A DNA stretch of 64,000 bases from Petunia secreta (Eukaryota > Streptophyta > Magnoliopsida > Solanales > Solanaceae): positions 5,103,501-5,167,500 of the forward strand of contig JARKIP010000003.1 in the NCBI GenBank assembly GCA_029990175.1. The letters are read 5' to 3'. Of this stretch, positions 1-9,945 are shown piece after piece. How positions within the stretch are numbered: position 1 is the stretch's first letter; every line of letters begins with the position of its first letter. The position numbers and the translations under genes were made by a program. A model generated the notes under the pieces. It was not told the DNA's origin. It saw only the letters and a list, made by a program, of their open reading frames with translations, and searched no databases.

Positions 1-434
1 CTCGAGCTTCTCTTTTAACTTCTTCTACACGCTCCTTTGCTTCGTTTCTAGTTGCTTCCACTTGCTTTATGAGTTGAACTTTTGTCGGTCTACCACCAAA
101 GTACTCGCTGATGCTCTTTCCAGGTCCATATGCACGAAGATATCCATTTTTTTCTGCCCCAAGCAGCTTTTCGAAGATATCATCATCATTTAATGAAATT
201 TCTCCTTCTTTTTGATTTTTTTTTAGTTGTTCAAGTTGAACCTACAATTAAAAAATATAATCATTAAAAATATATGCATACACATATTCCAGATGATATA
301 AAGAGGAAAAAAAATATATTTACGTACAACAGTATCTTGTTGAAGATCATCAACTTGTTTGCCATTTTTCCTTTTGCGAGTTTCAATAAAAACATCAACA
401 CGAGAAGGAGCTTTTCCTTTATCTTCTCCTACAA

Positions 435-512
<78 letters not shown>

Positions 513-1867
513 TCATTATATGAATAAGATATGTGGATATAATTCTTTCAATGCTATTCTAAAGAAATATGTTGTGCATACCCATTTTTCTCTAAACCTT
601 GCATACCTTTGGGTCCCAATATATGGAGGCAAGGAACGTTTGGATCTATTTGTCTTGTTTTGCATACTTCTCCTCTAAATGGAAATATTGAAAACAATTA
701 ACATTATTAGCTTTTACGCATTACTAATAAAAAAAAGGGGCATAAATATATAAATACCTGAAATTCTGCATCACTCCAAAAATTGACCAAATATTTCCAT
801 TCATCAGCATAAACATGTTTAGGCTTATTTCGTAGGCGAAGTTGATAAGTTGAATTTGAATCAAAATATTTCCTTTTCAACTTGTACCTATAATCCCTGT
901 AGAGGTCACTCATACGACCGACAATCGCTCCTCTTCTTTCTTCGGATACATCAAAAGTAAACTTTTCCTGTAATATAAAAATATATACCATTATATCCTA
1001 TGATTATATTTTCTACTAGTTGTAAATTTATAAAAAAAAAAATTAATGATTTCGAACTTCAATACTTTAATAGTTTCTCTTACCAAGATGATATCCCACA
1101 TATTATCGATCTTGTCTTGCTCAATCTCTCGCCACCCTTTTACTTTTAAAGGGCAACAAGCTCGACTTCTAACTGTTTGGCCCAAAAACCAGATGACCTG
1201 TGTTGCGTTGTCTCCAATCGCTTGATGATCCTTATCAAATTCAACCAGTAATTTTTTTCCCGCCTCCAAGTTGATTATTTTTACACACCGTTTACGCCCT
1301 CTTGTTTTTCTTTTAACAATATTGGAACCTGCATTTGAATATCGAATAAATGTGTGTCAAGTAAAATATTTCCAAGCATGAGTAAGATCAATTAAATATA
1401 ATATAAGGACAGAGTACCTGTGATATTTGTTTCTAGTCCATCACTTGATTCGCCTTCAACAATAGGTTCACTCACCTCCTCAGACTTATTATTTTCAGAG
1501 CTATTTTCTTCATGAGAAGTACTCATAAAAATATCACAATCGCTCGGCAATGTATAAATCTCAATGGGCTTCTCCTTATACATCTTGTAGGTATCAAGCA
1601 TTTTAATAACATCAGAATCGTCACGACATTCCACTAGTCCATCATAGTCACTAATAGCTTTGTCATCTCTCAAATAAAAGAATTTATCTCCCTCCATTAT
1701 ATTAAATTTGCAGTGTATTTTTAGATGATCCAATATATCAAAGTAACTTATGAAGTCTACATCAGCATTACTCTGCTTAATCAACTGACAACGTACATGC
1801 TTTCTAGAAGGTAAAAATGTGAAATGGCCATCATAGTGGTAGCTAATTGTCCTGTTATCCACGCTTT
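1..1867 (-). CDS. CACTA-type PB1-like/Transposase_24 gene, downstream exons, open at left edge
   Basis: Six exons can be placed by GT/AG sites and reading phase: 1867-1418, 1328-1084, 967-758, 674-582, 428-328 and 241 to the window edge. The first encodes a PB1-like domain (start near SVDNRTISYHYDGHFTF) followed by an acidic Ser/Glu linker. The next two hold the Transposase_24-like core (GRKRCVKI, VIWFLGQTVRSRACCPL, EERRGAIVGRMSDLYRDY). The last two are Lys/Glu-rich and coiled-coil-like, with GYLRAYGPGKSISEYFGG near the edge. In En/Spm-CACTA elements such proteins accompany the TNP2 transposase and are thought to bind element ends. All junctions are in phase except 582/429, which is one base off; a lost A in the A run at about 584-589 would explain this. 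The C-terminus lies outside the window. Family assignment is by motif memory; no search was run. Confidence 0.72.
435..512. repeat. (AAT)n microsatellite, about 26 units
   Basis: An uninterrupted AAT/ATA run lies in the intron between exons 674-582 and 428-328 of the minus-strand transposon gene. It creates poly-Tyr and poly-Ile reading frames that are artefacts. Confidence 0.97.
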
Positions 1868-2173
1868 CTAAGAAGTTATCGAAAATAAATTAAAAAAAGA
1901 AATACAAATAACTATAAAATAAAACATTAAGAAATTATTGTCTTGCAAACCAATCCCGATAAATATTTTTACTATAAATAGAAATTGGTTCATCCCCTAA
2001 AATACCATGGTGGAAGCCTGCAAGGTGCACCTGTATCCAGTTTGGAGAGGAAGGAGAAACTTAAAGAATAGTATACCTTAAAGAAAAATAATACACCATA
2101 ACAATGTGCTTAAAGGATTCTTGAATTATATTTAAGTTGATACACGTACAATCAACGAGCACAAGAAAGGTAG
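1868..2173. other. Intron flank with no recognised feature
   Basis: AT-rich sequence between the PB1-like exon and the 5' LTR of element A. I see no ORF, repeat or terminal motif apart from GGTAG just before the LTR, a likely target-site copy. Confidence 0.5.
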
Positions 2174-2477
2174 TGATGCAGGGAAAATCGAGTTAGCTAG
2201 TTTTGAAGATAGAATTGAGAAGATAGAATAGGCTTGGCGATTCTTGTTGAAGCGTTGACTTCATGTATCTCTTACGTTGAATCCATGGTGGATTACCTCT
2301 AGTGTGAATCCCGTTTAATGGTTCGAGTCTCTTCTCCCTTTTGAATCAATCTATGTGTTTAGTTTGATTCATTCTTTTCTTCTACTTTCTGTTCTTCCCC
2401 ATCCCTATTTCTTGTTATCTTATGATTATTGCTTCCGCATCTTAGTTTATTGCTTCCGCCTAATTTTTCCTACATCA
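2174..2477 (+). repeat. 5' LTR of element A with U3 deleted
   Basis: 304 bp against 675 bp for the 3' LTR once the nested Copia is removed. The first 19 bases match; then 371 bp are missing between two GAG triplets. The loss covers the TATA box present in the 3' copy (15832) and the GC-rich motif cluster. Confidence 0.9.
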
Positions 2478-2479
2478 GT

Positions 2480-2491
2480 TGGTATCAGAGC
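2480..2491 (+). other. Primer-binding site, initiator-Met tRNA type (TGGTATCAGAGC)
   Basis: Exact TGGTATCAGAGC two bases after the LTR end CATCA. It is the usual plant LTR-element primer site, complementary to the 3' end of initiator tRNA-Met. Confidence 0.93.
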
Positions 2492-3690
2492 AAGGCTCGG
2501 TATTCGTTCTTATGAATCCACGTTCCTTGTTCATCTTATCTTATCTTTAGTTTCTTGTTGTTGAAGAAAAAATACAAAAAAATAGAAAAGTGAAAAAAAT
2601 ACAAAAATTGGTGTAGCTTTGTCGTGTGATCGATTCGTGTTATGGGTATTATAGATTCTTGATCTTTGTTGAATACCCGACATTTGGGTACCAAAATTGT
2701 TTGGATTGGATTGATTTGAAAATTTGAAACCCCAAATTGTTAAACCCACCCAAAACCCTTTGTTCTTGATGAATTTGGTTGATTCTTGGGTTGTTTGATT
2801 ATGGGGTTGTGGAATTGATTACCGGGGTTTGTTCTTCATTGCAAAACGAACAAATTGCAAAAAGAATCATGTGATTTGGAGTTCGGTAACATCAATTTTG
2901 AAGAATCGAAACCCACCTTAAACCTTGGAAGCCCTTGTTGAAAACCCCCAACTTGAAACTTTGAATCATGATTGTGCCTTGTTTTTTGGTTGTTTGGGTG
3001 TGAAATTTATTGGGGTTTTAAGGTTATATCAATATTTAACTTTGGGTACCTTGAATTTGTGGAAAAAATATTGAAATCGGACCCAAAATCGGCTTGGAAT
3101 TAAAGAAAATCGGAGTTGGAAAAAGCTGAACCCACCCCTCAGGCGGACCGCCCACCCCCTAGACGCCCCGCCTACCCTCCCTCACTGCCTACCAAGGCAG
3201 GCGGACCGCCCACCCACCCCAGGCGGACCGCCCAGTGAGCTGGTTGTTTGGTTTTGCTCCGTTTCATGGTTTTTTGTGTTTGTTTCGATTCCGAACCTCT
3301 TGGTTAGTGTTTCTAAGGTATTAGTCCTACTTTATTGACACTAATCTTTGATCCTTAGGGTGTTGTGTGTCTTGGAGTCTTTACTTAAAGTCGTAGAATT
3401 TGCTTGCTTCAAGTGCGCATTAAATTAGCTTCCGTACATCGAGTCCCTAAAAACTCCATTCCGAACCATTACTTGGGTGCTTTAGTTGATTGATCTTGCC
3501 ATTGTGATTACTAAGAGACAAGAAGGTCTTGAGTGGAAAAAAGGCTTGAGTGGTGAGAACAATAGAGTGTGGTCACAAAAGCCAACGACCTTGAATGTAT
3601 ACACGAGTGGAAAGAAAATTGAGTGACATCTTTTGAGTGATACACGTGAGGGAGTGAATTTGTGAGGTCCTTTACTCTTTTGTTACAACT
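2492..3690 (+). other. 1.2-kb untranslated leader of element A
   Basis: No long ORF. The sequence is T/G-rich and simple, with a sharply GC-rich island at 3130-3236. The first long ORF starts at 3691. Such leaders usually hold packaging and dimerisation signals; none can be assigned here by eye. Confidence 0.6.
3141..3234 (+). repeat. Cluster of four GC-rich palindromic motifs (AGGCGGACCGCCCA)
   Basis: Copies at 3141-3154, 3161-3174 (variant AGACGCCCCGCCTA), 3199-3212 and 3221-3234. The core GGCGGACCGCC is its own reverse complement around the central A. The surrounding DNA is AT-rich. Related copies lie in the 3' LTR at 15615-15715. Confidence 0.9.
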
Positions 3691-5267
3691 ATGGCATCGG
3701 ATGACGATTGTGGAGGATATGACTCATGCGGAGATGATGGAGACTATGGTTCCTATGGTGATGATGATGGGTATTGCTATGACGATTCGGGGAACCAAGG
3801 CTCATATGATGAAGAAGCGGGTCACTATGTTGATTATGAAGATGAAGAAGACTATGGGGCTTGCGAAGACGAATGTGAGGAATCTTATGCTCCAAGTCAA
3901 GAATTTGAAGATGGTGACGCTTCAAGGTATGATGACCCTACTTACTCTTCGTGTGATGAATTTGAACATGATGATAGTGACGTAGAGAGAATTGATGATG
4001 AGGTTGAGTATGAGAATTGTGCATTTTCATCTTCTCTTGATGTTGCTTGTGGTGTGCAAGGGAGTAGTAGAGGTCCTTCCATTAGTATGGGAGGAGGTGG
4101 TGGTTGTTCCATGGGAAAGTTTACATCTTCTAGTTCCCATGTGAAGGGTGGAAGGAGAAATGGTATTGCTCTTACCTGCGGGGGTGCATTGCTCTAGTAG
4201 TGGTGGTAGGAGTGGTGCTATGGGCTATGGAACCAAGGCAAGAGGCAATTATGGGTTCCATAGTGGTACTATTTCCTCGACTTTCAACAACACTTCTAAT
4301 GTTGGAAGAGTGACGGGAAGTGGAGGATATTCTAGTGGTGTTACCACTAGTGGAGGGATAAGGAAAACCCGAGTTGGTGGTGATGCAAGTCTTGGACATT
4401 CAAGTTCTTCTTTGGATGTGCGTATACGAGACTTGGGTCAAAGTAGGTTTGTTATTGGGGTAAATAGGGTTGGTGGACACTTGCTCCAAATTGGTGGAAC
4501 CGATGCCAATTGCATTATCCCGAGAGTAGTTCAAATGTTAAACATACCATGCCATGATCTAAAGTACCCCTATGAGTACAAAGGAATTCGGGTTTTCAAG
4601 GAGGCACGGGTACTCATATCTCATAAGGGTTACAATGAGTATGTTTGGTATGATGTGTATCCCGTACCGAATGTGGGTGTTTGGCTAGGTGATCCATGGT
4701 TGCACAACAAGGAGGTTCACTATGATGCTAAGCGGGATATGTATCTAGTGGCCATGGGTCAAGGGATTTATGAGTTTGCACCTTACGGCAAGTGGGGAAA
4801 GATGTCCGTTGAAATGCGAGCTAGGATCATGCAAAGGAGAAGGGAGCGAGAACTTCAAACCATGATTGAAATTGAGCAATCAAGAAGTCCTACAATCATA
4901 AGCAATGGTGGGACTAGTGCAAGAAAAGGGTTGACGAATGTCAACAAGGTGAACCCGAAACCACAAGCTTCAAAGCCAAGTGGTTCACCAACAAAGAAGG
5001 AGGAGGTCTCAAGTGATGAGTCTCCAAGTCCTAGATTCCGGGTTGATCTTAAAAGTCCACCTACTCTGGCTATGGGTATTCTTGGGCCTCGTCCCAATTC
5101 ACCCAAATTTGAGAGACAAAAGATCGAGAGGAGTAAGGGAGTGACCGGTGACATTCCTCGAGTGGAAAAAGGAGAGGATGTGTTGAGTGATGTGAGTGGG
5201 ATGTCACCACCCGAATCTACACCCGACCTTGAAAAGAAAACGAGGGAAAAGAAAGAGGGAAAAGAGA
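3691..5267 (+). CDS. Element A ORF1: acidic Gly/Tyr-rich N-terminus plus inactive retropepsin-like domain
   Basis: Reads from ATG 3691 to a stop at 4197 in one frame and continues in the next frame through 4148-5332. The shift is one extra base, most simply in the G run at 4180-4184. The N-terminal 115 residues are Asp/Glu/Tyr/Gly-rich, followed by a Gly/Ser-rich stretch. About 4470-4780 resembles Gypsy aspartic proteases: HLLQIGGTDANCIIPRVV matches the IDGGS(x)ENVVS region, VWYDVYPVP matches the WCDVVPM strand, and WLGDPWLHN matches LLGRPWQYD. At the catalytic position the Asp is Ile (IGGT), so proteolysis is unlikely. A Lys/Arg-rich then Pro/Ser-rich tail follows. The reading probably continues by splicing at 5268 into ORF2; otherwise it stops at 5332. 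The role is unknown. Confidence 0.65.
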
Positions 5268-5332
5268 GTGAGGACACCCCTTATTCTAACCTTAACCCTT
5301 TATCCTTTTCTTCTTTGTTAACTCTTGTGTAG
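5268..5332 (+). other. Predicted 65-nt GT-AG intron joining ORF1 and ORF2 in frame
   Basis: Begins GTGAGG, contains CTTAAC/TTAAC branch-like sites and a T-rich tract, and ends TTGTGTAG. The in-frame TAG that ends ORF1 is the last three bases of the intron. The exon before leaves one base (A); the exon after supplies GT, then codons in the frame of ORF2 with no stop before its ATG at 5353. Phase and sequence were checked by hand. Splicing itself is inference. Confidence 0.6.
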
Positions 5333-7056
5333 GTACTCTTGGAGGCCAATCAATGGAGCCTCAATCATGTTCCAAGATTGATGGACAAAGTGAAGAAGAT
5401 CTTCAATGTGAGCTTCAAGGTGAAGGGACAATCCAAGACATTTCAAGTGCATTGAGTGAGCAAGATGGCCACTCAAAGGTATGTGAAAGTTCTTCTCTTG
5501 AACATGTTACTTCTTTGTTTCATGATAGTATTTGTGAAAACTCAACACTAGTTGATGATGTGTATGATTACAATGTGTTTGCAACTAGTGAAGAGTCGAA
5601 TGGTCAACTTGTGTGTTATTGTGAACCACTAGTTGAGAGGGATGATAAGCCACATCATGATGTGAGCTCAGTTTTCATTGAACCTCTCATTAGTGAAGAA
5701 TGTGTAGTTGACCTTGCTTGTGAACCTTGTTATGACACCCCACCTATATTTGACAAAGGGGAGGATGAGTTGAATGAATACCTTATCTTTTCCCTTGATG
5801 AATTGCTTGATAATGGTGGACCTATGTGTCGTAGTGAGGATGGATGTGACCTTGAGGAGTTTCTAGAGTGTGAGATGGATCGATTTGTTTTCGATGACTC
5901 CTCGGGTGTGGGTAAAGAACCTACTCTTGATACCATGCTTTTATGTGACTATGAATTTGAGGTGCATGCTTTTACATTTCCATTATGTGAAGATAATCTC
6001 ATTTGTGGTAGCGAATTGTATCGGACTAGGATTGATAGTAAAATAGAACCTCCATGGTATGTAAAGATAGACTTTAAGGATGATCCATTATTTGGAACTC
6101 CAAGTGGGATGAATGGTCTTGATATTTGTTGTGTTGAACCATCTTCTAGTAGTCCTAGCCTTCATTGTGGGGACTATAATGATGAAGGACCGATTTTAGA
6201 GACCTTTCGTTGGAGTTTGCCTAGTGAGGGAGATTGTCTTAGAGATGGAGTTGGAGGAGAGGAAGCCACTTTTGGTGCGTGTAAGAGTGCTTCCAAGAAG
6301 GGGAGTGGAGTAGTTGATGTTAGTTGCCAATTGAACTATTTTGTTTACTCCACCCCACATGTTGATTACACCTTGGGTGTTTGGCATGCCAAAGCCAATG
6401 AGTCACATTGTGATGGTAATGCATTGAAGGCTTGGTGTGTTGACCATAATCTTGGAGGTCATAAGGAACTTAGTTGCTTAATCTTGCATGCTCCATGTCT
6501 AATTGATCTCTTTGCTTGTTATGGTAGTGAGTGCTTTTCATTGTGGAGCCAAGAGCTTGTTGTTTCCTTTGGAGACCTATACTTTTTGATTAGTATTGAT
6601 ACTTGGCTCTATCACAAAAGTGTAATTTTCACATCACTTGCACTCACTCTTGTTGGACTTGCTTACTCTTATAGTGGGAAGTTTTGGTTTGTTCTTATTG
6701 GACTTGGGGATCATAGGAATTTTGATGGCTTGATCTTGCATATTCTCTACCCTATTGATCTCCTTGATGAATCTTGTGTTGAGTGCACCTATTTGGGAAG
6801 GCAAGTACTTGTTGTTTTCGGTAGAAACATGTGCTTTATCATTGTTATTGATGCTTGGCTATGCCATAAGAGTGTATTTTCCACACTACTTGCACTAACC
6901 TACTTTTGTAGTAGGAGCTTTTGGATGTGCTTGCCTTTGGATGTAGGTCTTGATGATTTGATTTCGAGGACGAAATCCTTTCAAGAAGGGGAGGATGATG
7001 CAGGGAAAATCGAGCCTAAGGCACTTACTGAAAGTACAAGAGGGGGGGGGGGGTGA
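5333..7056 (+). CDS. Element A ORF2: acidic protein with duplicated hydrophobic C-terminal module, unrecognised
   Basis: 567 codons from ATG 5353, or continuous with ORF1 if the 65-nt intron is removed. Residues 1-360 are acidic and Cys-rich with no domain I recognise. Residues about 367-449 and 451-530 are two diverged copies of one module: each has LILHxxxxIDL, LVVxFG, an I-x-ID-x-WLxHKSV motif, a TxLALT stretch and a hydrophobic end with FW. The tail SRTKSFQEGEDD resembles Gypsy polyprotein ends and overlaps the polypurine tract. The frame runs into the 3' LTR and, before the Copia insertion at 7029, would have ended a short way inside it; the present stop lies in Copia sequence. Hydrophobic segments and position suggest an env-like role, but similarity to envelope proteins is not visible. 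It is the longest unbroken ORF in the window. Confidence 0.6.
6983..6995 (+). other. Polypurine tract of element A
   Basis: AAGAAGGGGAGGA directly before the 3' LTR start TGATGCAGG. This is the expected site of plus-strand priming. Confidence 0.85.
6996..7028 (+). repeat. 3' LTR of element A, left fragment
   Basis: Starts TGATGCAGGGAAAATCGAG as the 5' LTR does, and ends with CTTAC (7024-7028), the target duplicated by the Copia insertion. It continues at 15506. Confidence 0.9.
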
Positions 7057-7846
7057 ATTGAAATTTTTCTTTTAATACAGTTGACTTAGGCAGTTTGTAG
7101 TCGACTAAGCAGTGTATATATATAAACTTAAGCAGATAGTAAGAGATAAGGGAAGAAGGAAGACAAAGGATTTTTATACTGCTTCAGAACCAAAAAGGTT
7201 CCTAATGTCCCCTTGGGTCACAAGGGAGTATCTCTCTTATCAAGGCTCTTAGTAACACAGAGTACAATGGATGGTTTATAGTTCACCACAAACGTCTCTA
7301 CACAGATGGTTTTTACCACTCGATTACCACCAACGTATTGTTTGGTTTATAGCTCACCAAACCAACTTCTGTTCGACACTACTATTACCTCTACAAGAAC
7401 CTCTCCTTCTTTTCTTTTCTAACACTGATCACTAAACTTGTTACAGTATTTTTGCAAAGTAAAAGTATGGAGAAAAGTAGACAGTAGAATAGAAGCGTAA
7501 GCCATAGTCTGATATCTTCTGGAATATATAGGGCTAGTCGAGAGGCAGTACAAGATCGAGGAAATCAGTGAAAGCGCAGATCACGGGAGCTATCTTTGGA
7601 GGCGAGATTCTGAGAGATTGGACCCAAGAGATTTGATTCTTGGGGAGGTATAAATACCTTCCAAGAATACGGTGGAGCCTTAAAGAGTCAATCCCTAGAT
7701 CAACGGGATACCATCCTAAAACAGTTATAACGGACAAACTAGGCAGATCCTTTCCTTAGTTGGCTTGTATGAAGATCCTGCAAATTATTCGCACATTAGC
7801 AACTGAGTATCTTTATTTGTCATTAGTCAAAAACATAAGTTCAACA
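7029..7846 (-). repeat. 3' LTR of Copia element A
   Basis: 818 bp. It differs from the other copy by about eight substitutions and small indels (a changed G run near 7042-7053 and a 3-base loss near 7207) by hand comparison. The ORF at 7534-7737 recurs in the other LTR and is not a gene. Confidence 0.95.
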
Positions 7847-8126
7847 ATCTCCCCCTTTTTGATGATGACAAATAGCTGTTGCATGTTTTAAGTCGACTCC
7901 CCCTGAGTGATTTGAGATGGAGCATAGCTAACTGATTTCCTGAAAAGAAAGCACAAGGAACATATGTATTGCAGGGGAACTCCCCCTGACTAAAAGACTG
8001 TTAGCATAGTCGACTAGAACCTGCATTCACAAAGTTTTCCAGGAAACTAAAGGATTCCCAGTTAGTAAGAGTTAAGAGACATAAAAAAAAACATAGCAAG
8101 CATAGTTGTCTTCTCCCCCTTTGGCA
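7847..8126 (-). other. Cluster of polypurine tracts before the 3' LTR of Copia element A
   Basis: The minus strand has AAAAAGGGGGAGAT adjoining the LTR (7847-7860), CTCAGGGGGAGT (about 7895-7906), GTCAGGGGGAGTT (about 7978-7989) and CCAAAGGGGGAGAA (about 8111-8124). Repeated AGGGGGAG tracts are a known Sirevirus trait. The rest of the 7847-8198 gap has no gene. Confidence 0.8.
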
Positions 8127-8198
8127 TCAGCAAAAACAGAGGGGAGGTAGGAGTAGCAAAAGAGCTTTATATTTACAGACCCAAATTAAAAGCATAGT

Positions 8199-9577
8199 CT
8201 AGCGAGGGGCAAGAAAGTAGGTGAGAGTGTTCACAACATTATCTGTCATCCTGTCAAGTTTAGTCTGAACATCATTTGAGAGAGTGTCAATGCGTCCCTG
8301 AATATCTGTGGAGATGGCATCCAGGCGGGCATGAAGCCTACGAACAGCAGCATCAGAGCTTGTCACAGCTGTATCCAATTTAAGACTGAATTTCCCAACA
8401 TCCATCTTGACTTCGTTCACCTCTTCTGCTGCTTTGTCTTCTTTGAGGTGCAGACTGAGTAGTAAGTCAATGATGTCTTTGACATCCTCTGCAGAGTTTT
8501 GAGGAGGCAAAGAGGGACTAGTTGGCCGGGAAGGACCAGCTTGATCACCAGGGGTTATGACAGCCTTAGCTTCCTTTCTTACCCATTTCTCATCAATATG
8601 AATATAGCCCATGGAAGCAAACGCACGAGAGTTGTAGCAAGCACTCACAGACACAGTTTTCCAAGCAGAAGTATCAACACGATAAAAATGTAAAATTCTA
8701 GAAATCAGAGTCCATAAGGCAGAGAGGCACAGTCAGCAATACTTTCTAGCATATACTCAATTATCCAAGCACCAAGGTCCAATTTTTTGTTCGTTAAAAG
8801 ACAATAAACTATCAGAGTGTCACACTGAGAGAGAGAGCTAAGGGAGCCAGTGCGGGGCAACAGAGTAGTGCCAACAATGTGAGCAAGAACACGCACAGAA
8901 AAAGGCAAGTCTAGAGGACCTAAGTGACCATCAGGAATATCATCAGACTTTTCACATAGGCATGCTTTTGCTTGTTCAAAAGTAACTTCAAAGTCAGACG
9001 GCCAAGAGTTTTTGAAGAAAACAGAGTAGCCAGAGAACTTACAGCCCAAAATTCGACAGAGGATCTTGTTGGTGATAACAATTCTAGTGTTCAGGACCAT
9101 AGTTTCAATGCCATCACTAGGACAAGGGCGAAGGTTTGCATAAAATAATCTTACCAGATCTTCAGGGACATCAACAGGATCAGAAGAGAAGAAATTTGTC
9201 CATTCTTGGTCAGCAAAAAAATGTTTGATATCACAGTTGAGAGTCTACAGAAGATCCAAGTCCACAATGCGGCCATGGGCAAGGGGCTTTTCCTTGAGGG
9301 CTTCCAACCTTTCATGAGCAGAAGAATCCCAAAAGTCAAGGGTTTCATCAAGATCGGCAAGAGAGAATTCCTTTTTAGCCCTTTTAACACCCTATGTATC
9401 ATCAAAATCACTGTGCATGGGCCTTTTTCCAAGTTTTGTATTCCGAGAGGGAGTAGGAAAAATGGAAGTGGTATTCTCAGAATGGTCAGAGTCAATGTGA
9501 ACTGGGATGGAAGGGTTTTGAGGTTTGGTCTTAGCGCGTTGGCTACGACGGGCAAAGATAGTGGATTTTTTCGCCAT
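8199..9577 (-). pseudogene. Accessory ORF after pol in Copia element A (putative plant transposon protein domain)
   Basis: On the coding strand between RNase H and the 3' LTR. From ATG 9577 one frame runs to about 8705, interrupted by two TAG codons (about 9392 and 9245), and a second frame covers 8654-8199. The start is basic (MAKKSTIFARRSQRAK). The middle has features of the domain annotated as putative plant transposon protein: SVRVLAHIVGTTLLPRTGS, then DTLIVYCLLTNKKLDLGAWI. The C-terminus is Pro/Ser-rich followed by an amphipathic helix with repeated DAISTDIQGRIDTLSNDVQ-type heptads. Its position matches the env-like ORF of Sireviruses, but I see no clear signal peptide. The function is unknown. 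Confidence 0.7.
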
Positions 9578-9945
9578 GGAGAAGAGATGAAGAGTAGGAT
9601 TTGAGAGAATATGGTGAGGAAGTGATTCAGGGAAAATGGCCTTTTAAGTAGTTGAAGAGAGTGAGAGAGTCGTGGAGGGTGTGAGTGAGATATGAAAAGG
9701 CGTGAGGGAAAGAAATAGTGATCGGAAAGGTTACTGCAGCGTCAGGAAGATAGACCGACATGACTTCTCTGAGAGTCTTGGAAAGCAAAACCGACGGATG
9801 TAATAATGACAAGCAATAATGACAAAGCAGGAGGTTATAGGTAAATATACATATGCATGGTAATAAATAAAGCTGATGAAAAAGAAAAAAAATCTTTTTA
9901 ATAATTTTTTTTTTGTTTTAAAAAAAATGCATGCGAAAAAAAAAA
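9578..9945 (-). other. Spacer between RNase H and accessory ORF of Copia element A
   Basis: A/T homopolymer-rich (T9 and A10 class runs at 9890-9950). No ORF or repeat worth naming. Confidence 0.6.

Noticed and set aside
223..678. ORFs with long Tyr or Ile runs on both strands
   Set aside because: Produced by the (AAT)n microsatellite at 435-512.
2480..2491. tRNA-like match at TGGTATCAGAGC (also 14665 and 34302)
   Set aside because: Primer-binding sites next to LTR ends; no tRNA gene around them.
3662..3985. Met-rich plus-strand and His-rich minus-strand ORFs over ORF1 of element A
   Set aside because: Shadow frames of a GAT/GAA/ATG-rich coding region.
7534..7737. 67-codon minus-strand ORF, repeated at 15188-15391
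   Set aside because: Lies in both LTRs of Copia element A; a duplicate by LTR identity, not a gene pair.
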